Origin: DATFAS01 sp035254305
GTDB lineage: Bacteria; Bacillota; Bacilli; Aneurinibacillales; RAOX-1
Direction of reading: 5' to 3'
Assembly (NCBI GenBank): GCA_035254305.1
Contig: DATFAS010000080.1
Span: 1 to 15,028, forward strand
Length of the DNA: 15,028 nucleotides
Part shown: positions 6,259-14,063 of the stretch, in pieces
Layout: each line of letters begins with the position of its first letter
Numbering within the stretch: the stretch's first letter is position 1
Program-made: the position numbers and the translations under genes
Notes under the pieces: model-generated
The model's database searches: none
What the model was told of the DNA's origin: nothing
The model's input: only the letters and a program-made list of their open reading frames with translations

Positions 6259-6561
6259 TTATATAGATAGCTCTTGCCTATATTCACCCGTAGCATAGCC
6301 ATGAATGAGGACATGCTCGGCTAGCATTTCGCGGATAGCATCTGATTGCTTGCGGATAGCCGGTAATTCAATCTGATCAGGGTCATCTAAATGAAAGTGA
6401 ACAAATCCTGTCATTCCTTGCTCATGCTCACCCTCGAATGGGAGATCTAAAGCTTTCTTGTCGTCCGTTTCAATATGAGCAACCCCATGGAAAAAATAGT
6501 GGTTTTCATCTCTTATTTCGGTGCACTCTGTTATGTCATAGCCTCTAATTTGAATAGACAT
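6259..6561 (-). CDS. Conserved-looking hypothetical protein, 100 residues
   Basis: I do not recognise this protein. It is small, acidic and soluble, with no signal peptide or membrane helix. It opens MSIQIRGYDITEC, has a His/aromatic stretch NHYFFHGVAHIETDD (20-34), then FVHFHLDDPDQIELP (53-67) and a helix AIRKQSDAIREML (68-80), ending HVLIHGYATGEYRQELSI. The alternating hydrophobics at 22-60 suggest a beta sheet. Five histidines sit in the first 60 residues, but no metal-site pattern is clear. The start at 6561 is fixed by SD AGGAGGAGATC (6573-6563); the longer frame beginning at 6609 has no comparable SD and would run through it. It is convergent with ytfJ, sharing a terminator, and lies downstream of pyc but is separated from it by the pyc terminator. 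Confidence 0.78.
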   Translation of the reverse strand: MSIQIRGYDITECTEIRDENHYFFHGVAHIETDDKKALDLPFEGEHEQGMTGFVHFHLDDPDQIELPAIRKQSDAIREMLAEHVLIHGYATGEYRQELSI

Positions 6562-6640
6562 TTGATCTCCTCCTAAGTGCTTATCATACGAATCTCCGTT
6601 ATTTTTCAACGAATGAGCAGCTTTTACTCATCTCCCTCAA

Positions 6641-6670
6641 AAAATAAAAAAGAGCCGTAGGCTCCTTTTT
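6641..6670 (-). terminator. Intrinsic terminator of pyc
   Basis: GAGCC (6652-6656) pairs with GGCTC (6660-6664) around a 3-base loop, extended by A/T pairs with one mismatch. Read on the minus strand it ends in TTTTTTATTTTTT. It begins 9 bases past the pyc stop codon. Confidence 0.85.
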
Positions 6671-6678
6671 AATCTTTG

Positions 6679-9600
6679 TTATTTTTGTTTTGTTAACTCA
6701 ATTAATAAATCACCAGTTTCTATTGTATCTCCATTCTTAATATGAACGGCTTTAATCGTTGCATTGAATGGAGCTTGAATAGTGGTTTCCATCTTCATTG
6801 CTTCTGTAACAATGAGATGCTCACCCTTCTTCACTTTATCTCCTGGTTCAACCATAATTTTTAATACCTTACCAGGCATAGAAGCGCCGATTTCTTCAGG
6901 GTTCGTTCCATCTGCCTTGCGTCGAGCTTCAACGGAAACAACAGCTGATAGATCGCGAATGTGGACTTCACGTCTGTGCCCATTTAGTTCAAAAGAAATA
7001 ATTCGCATACCCTCTAGGCTTACTTCTCCCACAGAGATTAACTTGACGATTAGGGTTTTCCCTTTCTCGATGTCTACTGCGATTTCTTCACCAGGGCGTA
7101 ATCCATAGAAGAAGGTAGGAGTATCAAGTACCCCAATGCGACCAAAATCTTTGGAAATTTTCTCTTTATCGAGAAATACCTTAGGATACATGATATAAGA
7201 CATGACATCATTGTCTGTAACCGGACGATTGATTTTTTCCGCAAGCTCTGCTTGAACAGAGTCAAAATCTACTGGCTCCATTAGTTCACCAGGACGGCAG
7301 GTTATATAGTCTCTGCCTTTAAGGATAATATCACGCAGCTTCTCAGGGAAACCTCCAGGTGGTTGACCTAGATATCCTTGGAAGAATTGGATGACTGAAT
7401 CAGGAAAATCAATGCGATCTCCTTTTTCATAAACATCTGCTTCAGATAGATTATTTTGAACCATAAACAATGCCATATCTCCAACAACTTTAGAAGAAGG
7501 AGTAACCTTAACAATATCACCAAACATTAGGTTTACGGTATGATACATAGTTTTTACTTCTTCCCAACGATCTCCTAGGCCGACAGCCTTTGCTTGTTGG
7601 TTAAGATTTGTATATTGGCCACCAGGCATTTCATGATTGTAAACCTCGGCACTTGGAGCCTTCATTCCGCTTTCAAAACCATTGTAATACTCTCGAACAT
7701 CTTCCCAATAATCAGATAGCTTCTGAAGATTATGTGAGTTAAGCTGTGGTCCATTCGGTTGGGTAGCAAGGCTAGCTACTAAACCGTTGAGACTTGGTTG
7801 AGAGGTGAAGCCAGACATAGAGCTAATCGCAGCATCCACAATATCCACACCAGCTTCATATGCCTTAATTAATGTTGCCAATTGGTTGCCACTCGTATCA
7901 TGCGTGTGTAGATGAATAGGGATCGAAATTTCTTGTTTAAGAGCCTTAATCAACTCATAAGCTGCATATGGTTTCAATAATCCAGCCATGTCTTTGATAC
8001 AAAGAATATGTGATCCAGCTTTTTCAAGCTCTTTAGCTAAATTCACATAATATTTAAGGGAGTATTTATCCCGCTTTGGATCTAAGATATCACCAGTGTA
8101 GCAAATGGCAGCTTCCGCAATTTTTCCACTTTCTGCAACCGCATCAATCGCTACTCTCATACCTTCCATCCAATTCAAGCTATCGAAGATACGGAATACA
8201 TCAATTCCAGCCTCAGCACTTAGCTTTACAAATCGACGAATGACATTGTCTGGGTAGTTGGAATAACCAACTGCATTAGCCCCACGAATTAACATTTGGA
8301 AAAGAAGATTTGGGATTTTCTCTCTTAGTGTCCGGAGGCGTTCCCATGGATCTTCATTGAGAAAACGCATGGATGTATCAAATGTAGCTCCACCCCACAT
8401 CTCAAGTGAGAATAGTTCTGGAGCAAGCTTCCCAGTTGCTTCGGCAATTTGAATTAAATCATGTGATCTAACCCTTGTGGCAAACAAAGATTGGTGTGCA
8501 TCTCTAAAAGTGGTATCAGTCAGTAAGAGTTTAGACTCATTGCGAATCCAATTCACCAAACCTTGAGGTCCTTGTTCGTCGAGGATTTGCTTTGTTCCTC
8601 TTGGATAGTCTTGGTTAACCATTGTAGGAATACGTGGGGCTGGGAAGGTCGGTTTCTTTCCTTTAGGTAACCCAGGGTGTCCATTTACAATCGTTTGCCC
8701 AATATAGGTAAGTAGCTTTGTACCACGGTCTTTTCTTTTCGGAAATTCAAACAATTCACTAGTTGTATCAATAAATGATGTATCGTATTTACCCGTTAGA
8801 AAATGAGGATGTTGTACCACATTCTCCAGGAAAAGAATATTTGTTTTAACCCCACGAATACGGAATTCTTTAAGGGTACGGAACATTTTGTTAGCGGCTT
8901 GGTTGTAATTCAAGCCCCAAGTAGAAACTTTTACTAATAAAGAATCGTAGTGAGGGGTAATAACTGCCCCAGGATAACCATTTCCACCATCTAATCGGAT
9001 CCCGAAACCTCCACCGGAACGATAGGCTAAAATACGCCCAGTTTCTGGAAGAAAATTCCTTTCCGGATCTTCGGTTGTTACACGGCATTGAATGGCATAT
9101 CCACGTACAGCGATATTTTCTTGATTAGGGATATCGATTTCAGGATCACTTAAGGAATATCCTTCAGCGATACGAATTTGGGATTGAACAATATCAATTC
9201 CTGTGATCATTTCTGTGATTGTGTGTTCTACTTGGATGCGAGGGTTTACTTCAATAAAATAAAATTGATGGTCTGGTGTAACTAAAAATTCAACAGTACC
9301 CGCGTTATAATAGCCGCAGGCATTCATTAATTGGAGAGCTGCTTCATTTATTTTTTGGCGAAGACTTTCTGGAAGAGAGACACTTGGTGCGACTTCGACT
9401 ACTTTTTGGTGACGTCTTTGGATCGAACAATCTCTTTCATATAGGTGAACGGCATGACCATATTTGTCCCCAAGAATTTGCACTTCAATATGCTTAGGCA
9501 ATTCTAGGTACTTCTCGATGTAGACGGCAGAATTACCGAAGGCAGATTTTGCTTCCGATCTTGCTCGATCCATTGCTGTTTGTAGTTCATCCTGGGATCG

Positions 9601-10131
9601 AACAATTCGCATTCCTCGTCCACCACCGCCCGATGCGGCTTTGATAATAATTGGGTAGCCGTGTTGTTTGCCAAATAAAATGGCTTCCTGAAGAGTTTGT
9701 ACAGGTTCGGGGGTTCCCGGAATAACAGGTATTCCTGATTTGATTGCCATCGTTCTGGCATCAACCTTATCCCCGAACATTTGGATATGCTCAGGGCTTG
9801 GGCCGATAAAGACGATTCCTTCTTCTTGGCATCGTTTTGCAAATTCTGCATTTTCAGCTAAAAATCCATACCCTGGGTGAATGGCATCAATTTGGTGACG
9901 CTTGGCCAGATCGATAATGCCTTCGATGTCTAAATATGCCTCGATAGGTCCTTTTCCTTCTCCGATAAGATAAGCTTCATCTGCTTTAAACCTGTGTAAA
10001 GAGACATTATCTTGCTCAGAATAGATGGCTACGGTTCGAATTCCAAGTTCTGTACAGGCACGAAAAATACGAATGGCGATTTCACCACGGTTCGCGACCA
10101 GAACTTTGTTGAAGTGTCGAATGTTGTTCAT
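6679..10131 (-). CDS. pyc: Pyruvate carboxylase (biotin-dependent, single-chain)
   Basis: A complete 1150-residue enzyme, close to the 1148 of B. subtilis PycA. It makes oxaloacetate from pyruvate, bicarbonate and ATP to refill the citric acid cycle. Domains in order: biotin carboxylase (1-450) with SGGGGRGM (167-174), ERDCSIQRRHQK (232-243) and EVNPRIQVEHT (294-304); carboxyltransferase (about 530-800) with DTTFRDAHQSL (538-548), the carbamylated lysine K712 in CIKDMAGLLKP, and metal-binding HLHTHD (739-744); a conserved C-terminal region (about 830-1030); and a biotin carrier domain with TEAMKMETT, biotinylated lysine K1113. I place the start at ATG 10131 with GGGGG (10141-10137); an in-frame TTG at 10143 would add four residues. 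No key residue is missing. It is monocistronic, with its own terminator and a hairpin in the leader. Confidence 0.98.
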   Translation of the reverse strand: MNNIRHFNKVLVANRGEIAIRIFRACTELGIRTVAIYSEQDNVSLHRFKADEAYLIGEGKGPIEAYLDIEGIIDLAKRHQIDAIHPGYGFLAENAEFAKRCQEEGIVFIGPSPEHIQMFGDKVDARTMAIKSGIPVIPGTPEPVQTLQEAILFGKQHGYPIIIKAASGGGGRGMRIVRSQDELQTAMDRARSEAKSAFGNSAVYIEKYLELPKHIEVQILGDKYGHAVHLYERDCSIQRRHQKVVEVAPSVSLPESLRQKINEAALQLMNACGYYNAGTVEFLVTPDHQFYFIEVNPRIQVEHTITEMITGIDIVQSQIRIAEGYSLSDPEIDIPNQENIAVRGYAIQCRVTTEDPERNFLPETGRILAYRSGGGFGIRLDGGNGYPGAVITPHYDSLLVKVSTWGLNYNQAANKMFRTLKEFRIRGVKTNILFLENVVQHPHFLTGKYDTSFIDTTSELFEFPKRKDRGTKLLTYIGQTIVNGHPGLPKGKKPTFPAPRIPTMVNQDYPRGTKQILDEQGPQGLVNWIRNESKLLLTDTTFRDAHQSLFATRVRSHDLIQIAEATGKLAPELFSLEMWGGATFDTSMRFLNEDPWERLRTLREKIPNLLFQMLIRGANAVGYSNYPDNVIRRFVKLSAEAGIDVFRIFDSLNWMEGMRVAIDAVAESGKIAEAAICYTGDILDPKRDKYSLKYYVNLAKELEKAGSHILCIKDMAGLLKPYAAYELIKALKQEISIPIHLHTHDTSGNQLATLIKAYEAGVDIVDAAISSMSGFTSQPSLNGLVASLATQPNGPQLNSHNLQKLSDYWEDVREYYNGFESGMKAPSAEVYNHEMPGGQYTNLNQQAKAVGLGDRWEEVKTMYHTVNLMFGDIVKVTPSSKVVGDMALFMVQNNLSEADVYEKGDRIDFPDSVIQFFQGYLGQPPGGFPEKLRDIILKGRDYITCRPGELMEPVDFDSVQAELAEKINRPVTDNDVMSYIMYPKVFLDKEKISKDFGRIGVLDTPTFFYGLRPGEEIAVDIEKGKTLIVKLISVGEVSLEGMRIISFELNGHRREVHIRDLSAVVSVEARRKADGTNPEEIGASMPGKVLKIMVEPGDKVKKGEHLIVTEAMKMETTIQAPFNATIKAVHIKNGDTIETGDLLIELTKQK

Positions 10132-10173
10132 AAGTGCCCCCAATTTCCCTTTTGATTCGTTTTTTCAAGCTTA

Positions 10174-10207
10174 AAAAAAGCAAAGTCAACAGCTCACCTG
10201 CTTTTTT
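10174..10207 (-). terminator. Terminator-like hairpin in the pyc leader
   Basis: On the minus strand AAAAAAGCA (10207-10199) pairs with TGCTTTTTT (10182-10174), extended inward by two G-T pairs, and is followed by a further T. It lies between the candidate pyc promoter and the pyc SD. No minus-strand gene sits just upstream, so it would act on the pyc transcript itself. On the plus strand it is also terminator-like, but no plus-strand gene ends nearby. Confidence 0.6.
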
Positions 10208-10217
10208 CATTATTTAC

Positions 10218-10226
10218 ACTATAACA
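10218..10226 (-). promoter_or_regulatory. Candidate extended -10 promoter for pyc
   Basis: On the minus strand TGTTATAGT (10226-10218) is an extended -10 (TGN plus TATAGT, five of six consensus bases). The -35 region is poor, as expected for extended -10 promoters. Transcription would start near 10211, immediately before the leader hairpin, giving a leader of about 80 bases. Confidence 0.5.
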
Positions 10227-10258
10227 TAATTTCAAGATTTAGAAATGACCATATTTAT

Positions 10259-10286
10259 TTGAAATGTAAAATATATAAAGTATAGA
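10259..10286 (+). promoter_or_regulatory. Candidate sigma-A promoter for the 167-residue gene
   Basis: TTGAAA (10259-10264), a 16-base spacer and TATAGA (10281-10286) give a moderate sigma-A match about 28 bases before the SD region. The DNA is AT-rich, so chance matches are likely. Confidence 0.35.
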
Positions 10287-10328
10287 AATAAAGGGTTTGG
10301 TGAAGGATGCTAACAAGAGGTGAACTAA

Positions 10329-10832
10329 ATGCTCTTATTAGACCGATCACCAGTAGAGCTATGGCGATTGTTATTGCCTGAGAAATTTATACTCTATCCT
10401 AACAAGGATTATCCATATGAAGAATTAATATTTTTCTACCGTAATTATATTTATTTTGTTCATGAGGATGGTTCTGTTATTCGTATGAATAAACCTACTC
10501 AATTAAAAAAGCTTGATGTAGATGATTTATGGGAGCTTCTGTTTCATGATCGGGATACTTTTGATTATGACGATCATGGGATTTTTACGATAGGGGCTAT
10601 TTTACTAGATATAGGTTTTCTTCTACCTGCCTATTCCTCTAGGGGAAAGGCGGATTATCAGATTGAAATCGTGCAGGCTGGTGAACCGCAAAGGGTAGTG
10701 GGAGAGTTCGAAATAAGAGGAGTGACTTTCCAATTTGCATTATATCAGGCTTTCATCCTATGCCATGTGTGGAATGGGCAGCTACAAGAGGAATTGGAAT
10801 ATGAGATTCGACAGATTACTCAGCTGAAATAA
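10329..10832 (+). CDS. Hypothetical protein, 167 residues
   Basis: Not recognised. It is a soluble, acidic, aromatic-rich protein with no signal peptide. Visible features: an N-terminal SPVELWRLLLPEKF (7-20); a Tyr/Phe-rich stretch ELIFFYRNYIYFVHEDGSVI (32-51) that looks like beta strands; an Asp-rich segment (62-83) with DVDDLW and DTFDYDDHG; a hydrophobic segment TIGAILLDIGFLLPAY (87-102) too short and interrupted to be a confident membrane helix; and a C-terminal helix QEELEYEIRQITQLK. The SD AGAGGTGA (10316-10323) precedes the ATG by 5 bases. It is divergent from pyc and followed by a strong terminator, so it looks monocistronic. No motif suggests catalysis. Coding is supported by SD, terminator and normal composition. 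Confidence 0.8.
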   Translation: MLLLDRSPVELWRLLLPEKFILYPNKDYPYEELIFFYRNYIYFVHEDGSVIRMNKPTQLKKLDVDDLWELLFHDRDTFDYDDHGIFTIGAILLDIGFLLPAYSSRGKADYQIEIVQAGEPQRVVGEFEIRGVTFQFALYQAFILCHVWNGQLQEELEYEIRQITQLK

Positions 10833-10844
10833 GCCCGGAGATGA

Positions 10845-10879
10845 AACACTCTTTTGATTCAATCAAAGAGTGTTTTTTT
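10845..10879 (+). terminator. Strong intrinsic terminator between the 167-residue gene and the response regulator
   Basis: AACACTCTTT (10845-10854) pairs with AAAGAGTGTT (10865-10874), extended by GAT/ATC past one bulged T, then seven T in total (10873-10879). It ends 15 bases before the response-regulator ATG. Confidence 0.93.
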
Positions 10880-10894
10880 GTACATACTGAAGAT

Positions 10895-11581
10895 ATGGCG
10901 AAAATATTGGTAATTGAGGATGAAGTAAAAATTGCCCGGGTTCTTCGACTTGAATTAGAGCATGAAGGATACGTTGTAGTTATTGAACATGATGGAAAGC
11001 GAGGTTTTGATTTAAGTCATGAGATAGATTGGGACCTTATGTTATTAGATGTTATGCTGCCTGGAATGACAGGTCTTGAATTTCTAAGAAGGCTAAGATC
11101 AACAGGAAATGTACGCCCAATCATCTTATTAACTGCAAGGGATGCTGTTCCTGATAAGGTTAGTGGATTAGATTATGGGGCAAATGACTATATTACGAAA
11201 CCATTTGCTATTGAGGAGCTTCTAGCACGGATCCGGTCATTATTAAGATATTCAATTCAGCTTGAGTCTATGGATAAGGAAAAAGATCTTACGCAGTTTC
11301 TAGATTTAACGATTGATTTAAAGCTTCGTTCTGTAAAAAGGGGTGAACAAGAGATTGAATTAACACCAAGAGAATATGAATTATTGCTCTATCTTGTAAA
11401 AAACAGGAATCAAGTAGTTACAAGAGAGCAAATTTTAGCTGATGTCTGGGGCTATGAATTCATGGCAGATACGAATGTGGTTGATGTTTATATTCGTTAT
11501 TTACGGCAAAAAATCGATAAAGAATATCCCAAAAAGCTGATTCATACCGTTCGTGGCATTGGCTATGCACTTAAGGAATAA
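10895..11581 (+). CDS. OmpR-family two-component response regulator
   Basis: A 228-residue DNA-binding response regulator. The receiver domain (3-115) has acidic pocket E8/D9, phosphoacceptor D52 (MLLDVMLPGM), T80 and K102 (ITKPF). The C-terminal winged helix (about 132-226) has ELTPREYELLLYLVKN (155-170) and NVVDVYIRYLRQKID (194-208), ending in the typical TVRGIGYAL. I chose ATG 10895 (MAKILVIEDE) because relatives start there; an in-frame ATG at 10841 would put the terminator hairpin inside the coding region. The SD is weak (GAAG at 10889-10892, too close). The kinase gene follows after 3 bases, so they form an operon. The pair resembles YkoG/YkoH of B. subtilis in size and motifs, but the signal and targets are not readable here. 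Confidence 0.95.
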   Translation: MAKILVIEDEVKIARVLRLELEHEGYVVVIEHDGKRGFDLSHEIDWDLMLLDVMLPGMTGLEFLRRLRSTGNVRPIILLTARDAVPDKVSGLDYGANDYITKPFAIEELLARIRSLLRYSIQLESMDKEKDLTQFLDLTIDLKLRSVKRGEQEIELTPREYELLLYLVKNRNQVVTREQILADVWGYEFMADTNVVDVYIRYLRQKIDKEYPKKLIHTVRGIGYALKE

Positions 11582-11584
11582 CCT

Positions 11585-12925
11585 ATGAAGATTAAGTGGA
11601 AGCTAACGATTTATTCAACAGTTTGGTTAACCTTAATTCTAATCATTTTCAATATCCTCTTATATTTTTCTTTTATCCGGGTTTCTACTGAAAGCGAAAT
11701 CGCCCTACTGTACAATACGGCGGATTCCATCCTCTCGGATGGTGGAATTCGTTTTATTAAGGATAAGAATAAGCTACAGGAGAATTTGGTGAAGAATGAA
11801 ATTATACGAGTCATAGATACGAATGGAGTTGTTTTGGAACAAGTTACAACAGAATGGAAATTAACGGATTTCCATCCGATTCCTGTTCATAAGCGTGAAA
11901 GTCAGGTGATCCACACAGGGGGACAAACCATCCTGTTTGTTAGAGTACCTATCACCATAGAAGAACAGCAATTCGGTACACTAGAAATTGGACGTTCTTT
12001 AACGACTATGGATGCTTATGTTCAAACCTTATCTTCTATTCAATTCGGTACAACATTGTTATCCGTGTTGTTTTCTTTAGGAGGAGGATATGTATTTGCC
12101 TATTTAGCTCTACAACCAATCTCGCAAATCATCTATACGATCAAGGATATTCATTGGTTAGGCCTTAGTAAACGGTTAGAAGTATCTTCTCAATCTAGAG
12201 ATGAGATTTATGAGTTAAGTGTAACCTTTAATGAAATGTTAGATCGTATTGAGGAGGCCTTTCATTCGCAGAAGAGATTTTTGGCCGATGCTTCTCATGA
12301 ACTTCGCACACCGCTTACCATCATTGAAAGCTATGCAAATTTATTACGTAGGTGGGGGGCTAAGGACCCAGAGATACAGGAAGAGGCAATTCGAGAAATT
12401 CAGTCAGAGGCTAAGCACTTAAAAGAATTAACGGAATCACTGCTCAATATTACAGATATAGAGAAGGGAAAAATGGATCAAGCTGAAGAAATTGATTTAA
12501 TTCCTTTTTTCAAAAGAACGATTGACCCTATCCGTCATGTTTATCACCGAACCATCAAATTTCAAACGGAACAGAAACGGGTTTTATACAAGATTAACGA
12601 ACAACGCCTAAAGCAAATTTTGGTTATCTTCTTAGACAATGCCATTAAGTATAGTGAAAAGGACGTGGAGGTAAAGCTGACAGATTTACATGATGCGATT
12701 GAAATACGAGTGATTGACAAAGGAATCGGGATTCCTGAGGAGGATTTGCCCTATATCTTCGATCGGTTCTATCGGGTAGACAAGGTTCGAAGTAGAGAAA
12801 CAGGAGGCAAAGGGTTAGGGTTATCGATTGCACAATCTATCGTTCTCAGGTTAGGCGGAACGATTCAGGTTCTAAGTGAAGTAGGTAAGGGGACGGAGAT
12901 TGTTGTTCGATTGCCTAGAAAATAG
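11585..12925 (+). CDS. Sensor histidine kinase (HAMP, HisKA, HATPase)
   Basis: A 446-residue membrane sensor kinase, partner of the response regulator 3 bases upstream. Membrane helices at about 8-31 and 153-175 flank an extracytoplasmic sensor domain of about 120 residues (32-152) with no recognised fold; it has no cysteines. A HAMP linker covers about 176-228. HisKA follows with phosphoacceptor H238 in ADASHELRTPL, then the ATPase domain: N-box FLDNAIKYS (349-357), G1 DKGIGIPEEDL (378-388), F-box IFDRFYRVD (391-399) and G2 GGKGLGLSIA (407-416). All catalytic elements are present. The SD AAGGA (11574-11578) lies in the end of the regulator gene, giving tight translational coupling. A terminator follows directly. 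Confidence 0.95.
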   Translation: MKIKWKLTIYSTVWLTLILIIFNILLYFSFIRVSTESEIALLYNTADSILSDGGIRFIKDKNKLQENLVKNEIIRVIDTNGVVLEQVTTEWKLTDFHPIPVHKRESQVIHTGGQTILFVRVPITIEEQQFGTLEIGRSLTTMDAYVQTLSSIQFGTTLLSVLFSLGGGYVFAYLALQPISQIIYTIKDIHWLGLSKRLEVSSQSRDEIYELSVTFNEMLDRIEEAFHSQKRFLADASHELRTPLTIIESYANLLRRWGAKDPEIQEEAIREIQSEAKHLKELTESLLNITDIEKGKMDQAEEIDLIPFFKRTIDPIRHVYHRTIKFQTEQKRVLYKINEQRLKQILVIFLDNAIKYSEKDVEVKLTDLHDAIEIRVIDKGIGIPEEDLPYIFDRFYRVDKVRSRETGGKGLGLSIAQSIVLRLGGTIQVLSEVGKGTEIVVRLPRK

Positions 12926-12953
12926 GGGGAGATTTGTTTTCTCCTCCCTTTTT
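12924..12953 (+). terminator. Intrinsic terminator after the histidine kinase gene
   Basis: A purine-rich left arm (12924-12932) pairs with TCTCCTCCCT (12940-12949), with one bulged C and one G-T pair, a 7-base loop and a T run (12949-12953). It overlaps the last two bases of the stop codon. Confidence 0.8.
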
Positions 12954-13026
12954 ATGCCCACTCATGATTTAATAGGTGAACCGGGTTCTTTTTTAAAATA
13001 GGGGGTTTTTATAAGGGAGGGGTTTA

Positions 13027-13932
13027 ATGTTGAACGGACAAAGTATTACTTATCTAATAAAGACTGAAGATCAGGGCATGACGATGAAAAGCTATCTTCG
13101 TGGGCGCCATCATATATCTAGAAAATTACTTGTAAGAATGAAACAAGAAAAATCGATTTTCCTAAATGGGGAATTTACCTACTTAGATCATCCTATTCAA
13201 CCTGGCGATGTGATCACCATGGTAATGCCAGTGGAGCAATCCGAAAATATTATTCCTGAGCCTATTGTCTTCAAGATTGTCTATGAAGATGATGACCTGA
13301 TGGTCATTAATAAGGACTCTAATATGTGTGTGCATCCAACATTATTACATCCATCACAAACACTTGCCAATGGAGTGGTCTATTATTGGCTGCAGCAAGG
13401 TTTGCAAGCGAAATTTCGTCCTGTCAATCGTTTGGATAAAGATACAAGTGGGTTGCTCATTGTGGCAAAAAATCAATTTGCTCATCAGCAATTAGCCATT
13501 GTTCAACGAAAACATGAGATTCGTAGAACCTATGAAGCCTTTGTCCATGGGGTGGTTGAAAAAGGACAAGGAATGATTCATGCGCCCATTGGTAGAAGAG
13601 ATATATCTTTAGTCGAACGAGAGGTTCGTGAAGATGGACAGGATGCTATTACACATTATGAAGTGCTGGAGAGCTATTCATTAGCCACTTATGTTCGATT
13701 GCGACTAGAAACAGGACGAACCCATCAAATACGCGTTCATATGAGCTGGTTAGGTCATCCATTAGTGGGAGATGATTTATACGGAGGGTTACGAGAAATG
13801 ATTTCAAGACAAGCCCTTCATGCGAGATGTTTATCCTTTCCACATCCAAGAACACAAGAAATGATGAAATTCGAGGCGGAGTTACCAGAAGATATGCAAG
13901 CCTTACGAACAGCACTTAGACAATCAATCTAA
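13027..13932 (+). CDS. RluA-family RNA pseudouridine synthase
   Basis: A 301-residue enzyme that isomerises specific uridines in ribosomal or transfer RNA. Residues about 18-70 form an S4-like RNA-binding domain (SYLRGRHHISRKLLVRMKQ, 22-40, then VFLNGE-like strands and QPGDVI). The catalytic domain (about 85-290) has RPVNRLDKDTSGLLIVAKN (131-149) with catalytic D137, RTYEAFVHG (167-175), and RLETGRTHQIRVHMSWLGHPLVGDDLYG split around 226-253. Asn replaces the usual His before RLD, and the usual NKPxGxxVHP motif reads NKDSNMCVHP (95-104). This places it with the RluD-like Bacillus paralogues (YhcT, YjbO, YlyB) rather than a specific one, so no target site is assigned. The SD AAGGGAGGGG (13013-13022) precedes ATG 13027. 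A terminator overlaps the 3' end. Confidence 0.93.
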   Translation: MLNGQSITYLIKTEDQGMTMKSYLRGRHHISRKLLVRMKQEKSIFLNGEFTYLDHPIQPGDVITMVMPVEQSENIIPEPIVFKIVYEDDDLMVINKDSNMCVHPTLLHPSQTLANGVVYYWLQQGLQAKFRPVNRLDKDTSGLLIVAKNQFAHQQLAIVQRKHEIRRTYEAFVHGVVEKGQGMIHAPIGRRDISLVEREVREDGQDAITHYEVLESYSLATYVRLRLETGRTHQIRVHMSWLGHPLVGDDLYGGLREMISRQALHARCLSFPHPRTQEMMKFEAELPEDMQALRTALRQSI

Positions 13933-13944
13933 GTGCTTGTTTTC
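13911..13944 (+). terminator. Intrinsic terminator overlapping the stop codon of the pseudouridine synthase gene
   Basis: A perfect 10-bp stem AGCACTTAGA (13911-13920) with TCTAAGTGCT (13928-13937), a 7-base loop and an interrupted T tail (TTGTTTT). The left arm lies in the last codons and the right arm contains the TAA stop. Confidence 0.85.
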
Positions 13945-13984
13945 CTTCCTATGAAAAATATCTCCATTTTTAAAATTTTCAACT

Positions 13985-14012
13985 TTAACGCATGTAAGTA
14001 GTAATGTATAAT
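13985..14012 (+). promoter_or_regulatory. Candidate sigma-A promoter for the ABC lipoprotein gene
   Basis: A perfect -10 TATAAT (14007-14012) is preceded at 16 bases by TTAACG (13985-13990, four of six -35 bases). The implied leader is about 45 bases, too short for a T-box or large riboswitch. Confidence 0.6.
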
Positions 14013-14063
14013 GGCATTAAAGTAATTTTAAATATTAGAAGATTTGAAACGGGGGAGAAGTGT

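Noticed and set aside
6782..7108. Plus-strand open frame inside pyc
   Set aside because: It is antisense to the conserved biotin-carrier end of pyruvate carboxylase; no independent coding evidence.
10841..10894. N-terminal 18-residue extension of the response regulator from ATG 10841
   Set aside because: The extension is encoded by the terminator hairpin and its T tract, has no SD, and family members start at the MAKILVIEDE position.
12972..12997. Second terminator between the kinase and pseudouridine synthase genes (GAACCGGGTTC then TTTTTT)
   Set aside because: The dyad leaves too small a loop for a stable stem; only about four pairs are possible.
13945..14063. T-box leader before the TrpX-like gene
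   Set aside because: No T-box core (TGGNACCGCG-like) or antiterminator; the TATAAT leaves only a short leader.
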